Shown piece by piece: positions 5,265-11,379 of a stretch of 11,379 nucleotides of DNA. The position numbers and the translations under genes were made by a program. Under the pieces are notes generated by a model. The model saw nothing but the letters and a program-made list of their open reading frames with translations. It had not been told where the DNA came from and made no database searches. Source of the stretch: an uncultured Actinotalea sp. (GTDB lineage: Bacteria > Actinomycetota > Actinomycetes > Actinomycetales > Cellulomonadaceae); assembly GCF_946885855.1 (NCBI RefSeq), contig NZ_CAMPHH010000097.1, positions 1-11,379 on the forward strand, read 5' to 3'. The number at the start of each line of letters is the position of its first letter. Within the stretch, counting starts at the first letter, position 1.

Positions 5265-6392
5265 ATGGCTACGGTCACCTACGACCACGCGACCCGGCTC
5301 TACCCGGGCACCGACCGCCCCGCGGTCGACGCGCTCAACCTCCACGTCGAGGACGGCGAGTTCCTCGTCCTCGTCGGCCCCTCGGGCTGCGGCAAGTCGA
5401 CCTCGCTGCGCATGCTCGCCGGCCTGGAGGACGTCAACGCCGGCCGGATCCTCATCGGCGACCGCGACGTCACGGACGTCCAGCCGAAGGACCGGGACAT
5501 CGCGATGGTGTTCCAGAACTACGCGCTGTACCCGCACATGTCCGTGGCCGACAACATGGGCTTCGCGCTGAAGATCGCCGGCACGCCGAAGGCGGACATC
5601 CGCAAGCGCGTGGAGGAGGCGGCCAAGATCCTCGACCTCACCGAGTACCTCGACCGCAAGCCCAAGGCCCTCTCCGGCGGCCAGCGCCAGCGTGTCGCCA
5701 TGGGCCGCGCGATCGTGCGTGAGCCGCAGGTGTTCCTCATGGACGAGCCGCTGTCGAACCTCGACGCCAAGCTCCGCGTCCAGACGCGGACGCAGATCGC
5801 GTCGCTGCAGCGCCGGCTCGGCGTCACGACGGTCTACGTCACGCACGACCAGACCGAGGCCCTCACCATGGGCGACCGGATCGCCGTGCTCAAGGACGGC
5901 CTCCTGCAGCAGGTCGGCACGCCCCGCGAGATGTACGACACCCCGTCGAACGTCTTCGTGGCCGGCTTCATCGGCTCGCCCGCGATGAACATCGGCTCCT
6001 TCCGGATCGCGGACGACGCCGCGCAGCTCGGCCAGACGCGCATCCCCCTGGAGCGCTCCGTCCTCTCCGCCATCACGGCCGAGGACAAGGGCCACGTCAC
6101 GATCGGCTTCCGTCCCGAGTCGCTCGACGTCGTCACGCAGGCCCAGGAGGGCGCGTTCCCCGTCAACGTCAACCTCGTCGAGGAGCTCGGCTCGGACGCC
6201 TTCCTCTACGGCGAGATCGCGAACGCCGGCGCCGAGGCCCGCGAGATGCACTCCGGCGCCGGCGACGCGCAGATCATCGTGCGCGTCGACCCGCGCGACG
6301 TGCCGCGCAAGGGCGACACCGTCTGGGTCGCCATCCGTCCGGGCGAGCGCCACGCGTTCTCCGCCTCGACCGGTCAGCGCATCGCCGTCTGA
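5265..6392 (+). CDS. ugpC: Multi-sugar ABC importer ATPase (UgpC/MsiK/MalK family)
   Basis: ATP-hydrolysing subunit that drives carbohydrate ABC importers from the cytoplasmic face of the membrane. In streptomycetes the homologue MsiK is shared by several sugar transporters encoded elsewhere. Length 375 residues, the family norm. Motifs: Walker A GPSGCGKST (38-46), Q-loop Gln84 in VFQNYALYPH, signature LSGGQRQR (136-143), Walker B FLMDEP (157-162), D-loop SNLD (164-167) and switch His194 in YVTHDQTEAL. The C-terminal third (from about 240, GFIGSPAMN, to the end) is the regulatory TOBE/OB part found in MalK-like proteins. The start is the ATG at 5265, with the purine-rich AGGGAAG about 9 nt upstream and the family's usual first residues MATVTYDHATRLYPG; the upstream extension of the frame is Arg/Pro-rich noise. 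No permease or solute-binding gene is adjacent, which fits an orphan ATPase serving several importers. NCBI-style naming would be ugpC; msiK describes the likely role better. Confidence 0.95.
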   Translation: MATVTYDHATRLYPGTDRPAVDALNLHVEDGEFLVLVGPSGCGKSTSLRMLAGLEDVNAGRILIGDRDVTDVQPKDRDIAMVFQNYALYPHMSVADNMGFALKIAGTPKADIRKRVEEAAKILDLTEYLDRKPKALSGGQRQRVAMGRAIVREPQVFLMDEPLSNLDAKLRVQTRTQIASLQRRLGVTTVYVTHDQTEALTMGDRIAVLKDGLLQQVGTPREMYDTPSNVFVAGFIGSPAMNIGSFRIADDAAQLGQTRIPLERSVLSAITAEDKGHVTIGFRPESLDVVTQAQEGAFPVNVNLVEELGSDAFLYGEIANAGAEAREMHSGAGDAQIIVRVDPRDVPRKGDTVWVAIRPGERHAFSASTGQRIAV

Positions 6393-6408
6393 CCCAGCAG
6401 GACCCGCG

Positions 6409-6442
6409 AAGGGGCGGGGCGGCTCCGGCCGTCCCGCCCCTT
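6409..6442 (+). terminator. Strong intrinsic hairpin after ugpC
   Basis: A 15-bp stem (6409-6423 with 6428-6442) has one G-U pair and a TCCG tetraloop. It begins with AA and closes with TT, 16 nt after the ugpC stop. It is the best terminator in the window on structure, although the T-run is only two bases. It separates ugpC from the DUF4032 gene, so that gene may need its own promoter or receive read-through. Confidence 0.85.
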
Positions 6443-6496
6443 GCGCATTCTCCGCCGTGGCGCCCCGCAGGCGCCCTGGACCCCGAGGACACCGCC

Positions 6497-7744
6497 GTGC
6501 CCCAGTCCCTGCAGATCACCGCCGCCGCCCCCGACCCCGCCCTGCTCGACCTGCCCTGGGACCTCCCGCTGGAGCAGTGGCCGGACAAGGTGCTCGCGGC
6601 CCTGCCCCGCGGCATCTCGCGCCACGTCGTGCGCTTCGTGAAGATGTCCGGCCGCGTCGTCGCGGTCAAGGAGATCGGCGAGACCGTGGCGTTCCGGGAG
6701 TACGAGCTGCTGCGGGCTCTCCAGCGGCTGCGGGTGCCCAGCGTGGTGCCCGTCGGCGTCGTCAACGGACGACGCGACGCGGACGGCGAGCGTCTCGAGA
6801 CGTGCCTGGTCACGCAGCACCTGCAGTTCTCCCTGCCGTACCGGGCGCTGTTCAGCCAGCAGCTCCAGCCGGAGACAATCACGCGGCTCGTCGACGCGCT
6901 CGCCGTGCTCATGGTCCGGCTGCACCTGACCGGCTTCTACTGGGGCGACGTGTCCCTGTCGAACACGCTGTTCCGCCGCGACGCGGAGACCTTCGCCGCG
7001 TACCTCGTCGACGCGGAGACCGGGGACCTGCACGACCGGCTCAGCGACGGCCAGCGCGCCTACGACCTCGAGGTCGCCCGGGTCAACATCATCGGCGAGC
7101 TCATGGACCTCGAGGCCGGCGAGCTGCTCGAGTCAGGCGTCGACACGGTCGCGATCGGGGCCGCCCTCGTGGAGCGGTACACCGACCTCTGGGACACCCT
7201 CACCGGCGCCGAGTCGTTCAGCACGGGCGAGCGGTGGCGCGTCGCGGCGCGGATCGAGCAGCTCAACAGGCTGGGCTTCGACGTCGGCGAGCTCGACATC
7301 ACGACCGACATCGAGGGCACGACCGTGCACATCCAGCCGAAGGTCGTCGACGCCGGGCACCACTCGCGCCGGCTCATGCGCCTCACCGGCCTCGACGTCC
7401 AGGAGAACCAGGCCCGGCGCCTGCTCAACGACCTCGACTCCTACGCCGCGGCGACCGACCGCCAGGGCGAGGAGGAGGAGTTCGTCGCGCACGACTGGCT
7501 GACGACCGTCTTCGAGCCCGCCGTCCGCGCCGTCCCGCGCGACCTGCGCGGCAAGCTCGAGCCCGCCCAGATGTTCCACGAGATCCTGGACCACCGCTGG
7601 TACATCTCCAGCGAGCAGGGCCGCGACGTGCCGATGACGGAGGCCGTCGCGAGCTACGTCGAGCGGGTCCTGCGCCAGCGCCCGGACGAGAAGGCCGTGC
7701 TCGGCGTCAGCGACACCGCGGTCCTGCCCGTCGTCAGGGACTGA
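6497..7744 (+). CDS. DUF4032 protein with a kinase-like N-terminal fold
   Basis: A 415-residue soluble protein that I recognise as an actinobacterial DUF4032-type protein; its function is unknown. The N-terminal half looks like a divergent protein/lipopolysaccharide-kinase fold. VAVKEIG supplies a lysine (Lys58) in the ATP-lysine position, and FREYELL (66-72) is an alpha-C-like helix with Glu68/Glu70. FYWGDVSLSNTLF places Asp151 and Asn156 like a catalytic loop, and YLVDAETG places Asp172 where DFG would be. There is no canonical HRD or DFG, and no glycine-rich loop is clear, so activity is uncertain. The C-terminal half (about 230-400) is the conserved DUF4032 part, with an ITTDIEGTTVHIQPKVVDAG motif. 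No signal peptide or membrane helix. The start is the GTG at 6497, with GAGGA 7 nt before it. It follows ugpC on the same strand, a neighbour pair I associate with actinobacterial genomes, but a strong terminator lies between them. It converges on rlmB. Confidence 0.88.
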   Translation: MPQSLQITAAAPDPALLDLPWDLPLEQWPDKVLAALPRGISRHVVRFVKMSGRVVAVKEIGETVAFREYELLRALQRLRVPSVVPVGVVNGRRDADGERLETCLVTQHLQFSLPYRALFSQQLQPETITRLVDALAVLMVRLHLTGFYWGDVSLSNTLFRRDAETFAAYLVDAETGDLHDRLSDGQRAYDLEVARVNIIGELMDLEAGELLESGVDTVAIGAALVERYTDLWDTLTGAESFSTGERWRVAARIEQLNRLGFDVGELDITTDIEGTTVHIQPKVVDAGHHSRRLMRLTGLDVQENQARRLLNDLDSYAAATDRQGEEEEFVAHDWLTTVFEPAVRAVPRDLRGKLEPAQMFHEILDHRWYISSEQGRDVPMTEAVASYVERVLRQRPDEKAVLGVSDTAVLPVVRD

Positions 7745-7759
7745 GGGCGCCGATCGTCG

Positions 7760-7808
7760 GGATCGTGGCGGGTCCGCCGCGCCCGGCGCGGTGAACCCGC
7801 CACGATCC
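7760..7808. terminator. Bidirectional terminator between DUF4032 gene and rlmB
   Basis: A perfect 14-bp stem, GGATCGTGGCGGGT (7760-7773) with ACCCGCCACGATCC (7795-7808), encloses a second inverted repeat, CCGCGCC (7777-7783) with GGCGCGG (7785-7791). It lies between two convergent genes (stops at 7744 and 7846) and can fold equally well in either transcript. The last base is also the first base of the 9-mer array. No long T-run is present on either strand. Confidence 0.8.
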
Positions 7809-7852
7809 GTCAGGTCCGTCAGGTGCGTCAGGTGCGTCAGGTGCGTCAGGTG
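7808..7852. repeat. 9-bp tandem repeat, five copies, carrying the rlmB stop codon
   Basis: CGTCAGGTC (7808-7816) is followed by four identical copies of CGTCAGGTG (7817-7825, 7826-7834, 7835-7843, 7844-7852). On the minus strand each unit reads CACCTGACG. The rlmB stop codon TGA (7848-7846) lies in the copy nearest the gene. Because the unit is 9 bp, every copy carries a TGA in the same frame, giving a run of in-frame stops. The array directly abuts the bidirectional terminator. Confidence 0.9.
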
Positions 7853-8865
7853 CGCGAGCGGAGCCTGTCCACCTCGTAGAGGCTGATCCCGGCGGCCACC
7901 CCGGCGTTGAGCGACTCGACCGCGCCGCGGATGGGGATCGAGGCGATGACGTCGCACGTCTCGCGCACGAGCCGGCCCAGGCCCTTCCCCTCCGAGCCGA
8001 CGACGAGCACGACCGGGTCGGTGGCGACGTGCAGGTCCGCCACGGAGGTCGTGCCCCCGGCGTCCAGGCCGACGACGAAGCAGCCGTCCCGCCGCAGCTC
8101 CTCCAGGGCACGGACGAGGTTCGTCACGCGCGCCACGGGCACCCGAGCCGCGGCCCCGGCCGAGACCTTCCAGGCCGCCGCGGTGACGCCTGCGGCCCGG
8201 CGCTCCGGCACGACGACGCCGTGGGCGCCGAACGCGCCCGCGGACCGGAGCACGGCGCCGAGGTTGCGCGGGTCCGTGATCCCGTCGAGCGCGACGACGA
8301 GCGGCGCCTCCCCAGCACGCTCGGCGCGGGCGCGGATGCGCTCCAGGTCGACGTAGCGGTACTCCGGCACCTGCATGGCCACGCCCTGGTGCACCAGGCC
8401 GTCGGTGAGCCGGTCGAGCTCGGGCTTGGTCACCTCGAGGATCGGCAGGCCCTTGTCGGAGGCGATCTTGAGGATCTCGCGTGTGCGCTCGTCGCCCTCG
8501 ATGCTGCGGGCGATCCAGACGCCGTCGCACGGCACCCCTGCCCGCAGCGCCTCGACGACGGAGTTCCGGCCCGAGACGATCTCCACCCCGCCGGTCTCGC
8601 GGCGCCGACGCGCAGCCGGGGTGGTCGAGCGGCCGGGGCCGGCGCCGGACCCTCCGGTCTTGCCCGCGCCCCGCTGAGGGGCCGCGGCCTTGCGCTCCTG
8701 CGCGGCCTTCCGCTTCGCCGCGACGTGGTACGCCCGGTCCTCCGCCTTGGGCGTCGGCCCCTTGCCCTCGAGCGCACGCCGGTTCTTGCCGCCCGTGCCG
8801 GTCGTGGCGCCCTTCTTGCTGCCCGGCTTGCGGGTCGCGCCGCGGCGCTGGGAGTTGCCGGCCAT
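7846..8865 (-). CDS. rlmB: 23S rRNA (guanosine(2251)-2'-O)-methyltransferase RlmB
   Basis: SPOUT-class (SpoU/TrmH) methyltransferase that uses S-adenosylmethionine to methylate the ribose of a guanosine in the 23S rRNA peptidyl-transferase region. 339 residues. Residues 1-92 are a Lys/Arg/Gly-rich, probably disordered extension. About 94-175 is the RNA-binding L30e-like domain (VSGRNSVVEALR at 97-108, GLVHQGVAMQV). About 188-335 is the knotted catalytic domain: motif 1 DPRNLGAVLRSA with Asn201 and Arg207, motif 2 LVVGSEGKGLGRL (287-299), motif 3 IPIRGAVESLNAGVAAGISLYE (310-331) with Ser318 and Asn320. All are intact. The ATG at 8865 overlaps the cysS stop by one base (TGATG), with GGAGG about 4 nt upstream, so translation is coupled to cysS. 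Without the extension the length would match the usual 240-250 residues of E. coli RlmB. A tRNA 2'-O-methyltransferase of the same superfamily is the alternative, but cysS-rlmB linkage is typical. Confidence 0.93.
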   Translation of the reverse strand: MAGNSQRRGATRKPGSKKGATTGTGGKNRRALEGKGPTPKAEDRAYHVAAKRKAAQERKAAAPQRGAGKTGGSGAGPGRSTTPAARRRRETGGVEIVSGRNSVVEALRAGVPCDGVWIARSIEGDERTREILKIASDKGLPILEVTKPELDRLTDGLVHQGVAMQVPEYRYVDLERIRARAERAGEAPLVVALDGITDPRNLGAVLRSAGAFGAHGVVVPERRAAGVTAAAWKVSAGAAARVPVARVTNLVRALEELRRDGCFVVGLDAGGTTSVADLHVATDPVVLVVGSEGKGLGRLVRETCDVIASIPIRGAVESLNAGVAAGISLYEVDRLRSRT

Positions 8866-10304
8866 CAGTCCTCCAGATCGGTGGCGAGCGTCCAGCGCGC
8901 GCCGGTCGGTGAGTCCTGCACGACGACGCCGGCGGCCGCGAGGCGGTCCCGGACGGCGTCGGCGGTGGCCCAGTCCTTGGCGGCCCGGGCCCGGGCCCGG
9001 GTGTCGAGCTCGGCCTGCACGAGCACCTCGAGCGCTCGGGCCGACCGGGCGTCGCCGTCGGCCGTCGCCCAGCGGGCGGGGTCCAGGCCCAGCACGTCGA
9101 GCATCCCGCGGACGGCGAGGAGGTGCTCGCGCACGACCTCGTCCGCGGCGCCGTCGGCGAGCGCGGTGTTGCCCGCGCGCAGGTGCTCGTGGACGACCGC
9201 GAGCGCGGCCGACACGTTGAGGTCGTCGTCCATGGCGGCGACGAACGGGGCCGGGAGGGCGGCCGCCGCGACGTCGTCGGCCGACGGCGTCCCGACGCGC
9301 TCCTGCGCGCGCACGACGAAGCCCGCCAGGCGCGACCACGTCGCCTCGGCCTCGTGCACCGTGTCCTCCGTCCACTCCAGCATCGAGCGGTAGTGGACGG
9401 CGGCGAGGGCGTAGCGCAGCACCACGGGCGCGGTCTGCTCCAGCAGGCTCGACACGAGCAGGGAGTTGCCGAGGGACTTGCTCATCTTCGCGCCACCCTG
9501 GGTCACCCAGGCGCTGTGCAGCCACAGGCGCGCGAAGGCGAAGCCCGCGGCGCGGGACTGGGCCTGCTCGTTCTCGTGGTGCGGGAAGCGCAGGTCCAGG
9601 CCGCCGCCGTGGATGTCGAACGTGTCGCCCAGGTAGCGCCGCGCCATCGCCGAGCACTCCAGGTGCCAGCCCGGCCGGCCGCGACCGAAGGGCGTGGGCC
9701 AGGACGCGTCGGACGGGTCGTCCGCCCTGAGGCCCTTCCACAGCGCGAAGTCGCGGGGGTCGCGCTTCGCGGGACCGCCGTCCGGGCCGCCGTCGTCGTC
9801 CGGGGAGGCGGTGATCTCCTCCGGGCGCTGGTTGGTGAGCGAGCCGTAGTCGGACCACGACCGCACGTCGAACCAGACGTCGCCGGGACCGGTGACGTAG
9901 GCGTGGCCGCGCTCGACGAGGCGCTCCATGAGCTCGACCATCTCGGTCACGTGGCCGGTCGCGCGGGGCTCGTACGTCGGCGGGAGGACCCCGAGCACGT
10001 CGTACGCCGCCGTGAACTCCCGCTCGTGCTGCTGCGCCCACGCCCACCACGGCACGCCGGCCTCGGCGGCCTTGGCGAGGATCTTGTCGTCGATGTCGGT
10101 GACGTTCCGCACGAGCGTCACCGTGAGGCCGCTCCGGCGCAGCCACCGGACGAGGACGTCGAACGCCACGGCGGCGCGCAGGTGACCGATGTGCGGCGAG
10201 CTCTGCACCGTCGCGCCGCAGACGTAGATGCCCACGTGCCCCGCGCGCAGGGGCACGAGCTCGCGCAGGTCGCGGGTCGCCGTGTCGAAGAGCTGCAGGG
10301 TCAC
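8865..10304 (-). CDS. cysS: Cysteinyl-tRNA synthetase
   Basis: Class I aminoacyl-tRNA synthetase that charges tRNA-Cys with cysteine in the cytoplasm. From the GTG at 10304 it has 479 residues, the normal full length. YVCGATV holds Cys29, the first zinc ligand; PHIGH gives the HIGH signature at 38-41; WHLECSAM and FPHHENE supply the remaining zinc ligands; KMSKS is at 273-277. The C-terminal 150 or so residues contain the DALR/anticodon-binding region. The homologous mycothiol ligase MshC is excluded by this longer C-terminus, the KMSKS form and the linkage to rlmB. A Gly/Asp/Pro-rich insertion ([17 protein letters not shown]) lies mid-protein before the DFALWK motif. The open frame runs up to 10397, but the extension is Arg-rich with no homology. 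The GTG at 10304 begins the family's usual [10 protein letters not shown] and has TACCCT exactly 6 nt upstream, indicating a leaderless start. It overlaps rlmB by one base and is divergent from the oxidoreductase gene. Confidence 0.96.
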   Translation of the reverse strand: MTLQLFDTATRDLRELVPLRAGHVGIYVCGATVQSSPHIGHLRAAVAFDVLVRWLRRSGLTVTLVRNVTDIDDKILAKAAEAGVPWWAWAQQHEREFTAAYDVLGVLPPTYEPRATGHVTEMVELMERLVERGHAYVTGPGDVWFDVRSWSDYGSLTNQRPEEITASPDDDGGPDGGPAKRDPRDFALWKGLRADDPSDASWPTPFGRGRPGWHLECSAMARRYLGDTFDIHGGGLDLRFPHHENEQAQSRAAGFAFARLWLHSAWVTQGGAKMSKSLGNSLLVSSLLEQTAPVVLRYALAAVHYRSMLEWTEDTVHEAEATWSRLAGFVVRAQERVGTPSADDVAAAALPAPFVAAMDDDLNVSAALAVVHEHLRAGNTALADGAADEVVREHLLAVRGMLDVLGLDPARWATADGDARSARALEVLVQAELDTRARARAAKDWATADAVRDRLAAAGVVVQDSPTGARWTLATDLED

Positions 10305-10316
10305 CGCGCAAGGGTA
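10305..10316 (-). promoter_or_regulatory. -10 box with leaderless start spacing for cysS-rlmB
   Basis: On the minus strand TACCCT (10316-10311) is followed by six bases (TGCGCG) and the GTG at 10304. No Shine-Dalgarno sequence precedes the GTG. The -35 position 17 bp upstream reads GCCGGG, which is not a match, so recognition would rest on the -10 element. This is the same arrangement as at 609-620 and 2505-2516. Confidence 0.5.
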
Positions 10317-10360
10317 CCGGCGGCCGGTCCGCCCCCGGCGGCGGTCGGGACCCAGGGCTC

Positions 10361-10390
10361 TGGACGCGCGCCTGACCAGCAGGAAAGGAT
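10361..10390 (+). promoter_or_regulatory. Promoter or ribosome-site overlap at the oxidoreductase gene
   Basis: TGGACG (10361-10366) and AAGGAT (10385-10390), 18 bp apart, match five of six bases each of TTGACG and TAGGAT. The -10 is 5 nt before the ATG at 10396, so this promoter would give a leaderless or near-leaderless mRNA. The same bases contain AAAGGA (10384-10389), a fair Shine-Dalgarno sequence 6 nt before the ATG. Only one role can apply to a given transcript, and sequence alone does not decide it. Confidence 0.35.
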
Positions 10391-10395
10391 GGGGC

Positions 10396-11328
10396 ATGGT
10401 GCGCAGCGTGGTGGCGACCGCCTACGGCGGGCCGGAGGTCCTGGCAGTGGTCGAGGCGGACCCGGGCGTCCCGGGCCCCGGCGAGGTCCTGCTCGACATG
10501 CGAGCCGCAGGGGTCAACCCCGCGGACTGGAAGACGTACAACGGCACCTGGGGTCACGACCCGGCCAAGCTGCCGTTGCGCCTGGGCTTCGAGGTCGCGG
10601 GCGTCGTCGCCGCCGTCGGGCCGGACGTGACGTGGCCCGGCGTCGGTGAGGAGGTCATCGGCTGGCCCGTCCGCGGTGCCTACGCCGACCGCCTGGTGGT
10701 CAAGGCCACCCACCTCGTCGCGAAGCCGGCCGGCCTGGAGTGGGCCCCGGCCGGCGGCCTGCTCCTGACGGGGACGACGGCGTGGCACGCGGTCACCGCG
10801 GTGCGAGCGGGCGCCGGGGACACGGTGCTCGTCCACGGCGCCGCGGGCGGGGTCGGGTCGCTGGTCGTCCAGCTGGCACGGATGCGGGGCGCCCGCGTCG
10901 TCGGGACGGCGGCGCCCGAGAACCACGACCACCTCGTCGAGCTCGGTGCGCTCCCCGTCGCGTACGGGGCGGGGCTGGCCGATCGCGTCCGCGCCCTCGC
11001 CCCGCGGGTCACCGCGGCCGTCGACGTCGCGGGGACGGACGAGGCGCTCGACGTCTCCCTGGAGCTCGTCGGGGACCGCCGGCGCGTGGCGACCGTGGCC
11101 AACTTCCAGCGGGGACCGGCACTGGGCATCCAGGTCCTCGGGAGCGGTCCGGGCGCCGACCCCGGGACGACCGTCCGTCACGACGCACGCGGCCGCCTCG
11201 TCGAGATGGCGGCGGACCGCCGGCTGCGCGTCCACGTCGGCGCCACGTACCACCTGGCCGACGTCGCCCGCGCCCACCGGGCGGGCATCGACGGCGCCGT
11301 CCGCGGGAAGATCGTCCTGGTCCCCTGA
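10396..11328 (+). CDS. Zinc-independent NADP-dependent alcohol dehydrogenase/quinone reductase-like protein (MDR superfamily)
   Basis: A 310-residue medium-chain dehydrogenase/reductase of the quinone oxidoreductase type, predicted to reduce quinones or activated double bonds with NAD(P)H in the cytoplasm. The substrate is not predictable. The N-terminal GroES-like domain (about 1-115) contains [14 protein letters not shown] and [16 protein letters not shown]. The nucleotide-binding Rossmann domain (about 120-250) contains [12 protein letters not shown] and [18 protein letters not shown], the last being the AxxGxxG-type cofactor loop. The Cys/His catalytic zinc ligands and the structural zinc lobe of alcohol dehydrogenases are absent, as expected for this subfamily. 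The ending [11 protein letters not shown] is typical. The ATG at 10396 follows the purine-rich AAAGGA by 6 nt; upstream in-frame residues look non-coding. It is divergent from cysS with a 91-bp gap and has no same-strand partner in the window. Confidence 0.92.
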   Translation: MVRSVVATAYGGPEVLAVVEADPGVPGPGEVLLDMRAAGVNPADWKTYNGTWGHDPAKLPLRLGFEVAGVVAAVGPDVTWPGVGEEVIGWPVRGAYADRLVVKATHLVAKPAGLEWAPAGGLLLTGTTAWHAVTAVRAGAGDTVLVHGAAGGVGSLVVQLARMRGARVVGTAAPENHDHLVELGALPVAYGAGLADRVRALAPRVTAAVDVAGTDEALDVSLELVGDRRRVATVANFQRGPALGIQVLGSGPGADPGTTVRHDARGRLVEMAADRRLRVHVGATYHLADVARAHRAGIDGAVRGKIVLVP

Positions 11329-11347
11329 CCCCTGTCGGGTGACGCTC

Positions 11348-11379
11348 GCGGCCCGAGCGGCCCGAGCGGCCCGAGCGGC
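11348..11379. repeat. 9-bp tandem repeat, at least 3.5 copies, cut by window end
   Basis: GCGGCCCGA occurs at 11348-11356, 11357-11365 and 11366-11374, and GCGGC continues to the last base of the window. It begins 19 nt after the oxidoreductase stop. The copy number beyond the edge is unknown. Like the other arrays in this window it lies in a gene-free gap next to a gene's 3' end. Confidence 0.85.

Noticed and set aside
6050..6059. GGAGCGCTCC, resembling the core of a CebR (cellobiose repressor) box
   Set aside because: It lies inside the ugpC coding region (codons for Leu-Glu-Arg-Ser) and its flanking bases do not match the 14-bp consensus. At this GC content a 10-bp palindrome is unremarkable.
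8865..10304. Mycothiol ligase MshC as an alternative identity for cysS
   Set aside because: The protein is full-length for a tRNA synthetase (479 residues), has KMSKS and a C-terminal anticodon-binding region, and is coupled to rlmB.
8866..11277. Apparent giant minus-strand frame (1143 codons) fusing upstream sequence to RlmB
   Set aside because: Only the last 339 codons (from 8865) are coding. The upstream part is out of frame with cysS and antisense to the oxidoreductase, and the cysS-rlmB TGATG overlap shows where rlmB begins.
1..11379. CRISPR array, prophage, transposon, secondary-metabolite or toxin-antitoxin locus
   Set aside because: No spaced direct repeats, transposase, integrase, recombinase, phage structural gene or biosynthetic cluster gene was seen. 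The tandem repeats have no spacers, and composition is uniform across the window.

Overview
This window reads as a chromosomal stretch of a very GC-rich actinobacterium. The gene families and their order (otsA-otsB, a UgpC/MsiK-type sugar ATPase, a DUF4032 protein, then rlmB and cysS) suggest Micrococcales, and a Cellulomonas-like genus is my best guess. That placement rests on composition, codon use and recognised proteins only. It is a core, housekeeping-type region: I see no transposase, integrase, phage gene, CRISPR array, rRNA or tRNA.

Layout. Positions 99-608 (-) encode a small membrane protein of unknown function. 693-2504 (-) encode a Ser/Thr protein kinase with a cytoplasmic catalytic domain and a multi-pass membrane C-terminus. 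A 192-bp divergent intergenic region follows. 2697-4163 and 4160-4981 (+) are otsA and otsB, overlapping by 4 nt, the two-step trehalose pathway. A 283-bp intergenic region (4982-5264) holds a hairpin after otsB, a 12-bp tandem repeat, a second long hairpin, a promoter candidate and a leader with four successive inverted repeats. 5265-6392 (+) is ugpC/msiK, ended by a very strong hairpin. 6497-7744 (+) is a DUF4032 protein with a kinase-like fold. It converges with rlmB (7846-8865, -) across a 49-nt bidirectional terminator and five copies of a 9-mer. cysS (8865-10304, -) lies just upstream of rlmB and overlaps it by one base (TGATG). A divergent NAD(P)H:quinone-reductase-like gene (10396-11328, +) closes the window.

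Themes. UgpC/MsiK energises carbohydrate ABC importers and OtsAB makes trehalose, so the centre of the window concerns sugar uptake and a stress/storage sugar. The kinase and the kinase-like DUF4032 protein flank this block, but no functional link can be shown from sequence. cysS and rlmB serve translation.

The most notable non-coding signal is a repeated start architecture on the minus strand: a TANNNT box followed by exactly 6 nt and then the start codon, at the small membrane gene, the kinase gene and cysS. This is what leaderless transcripts look like in actinobacteria. Short tandem repeats (9-13 bp units) also sit in four gene-free gaps. I found no convincing undescribed multi-gene system. 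The best leads are the multi-pass kinase with its small membrane neighbour, the structured ugpC leader and the leaderless starts.
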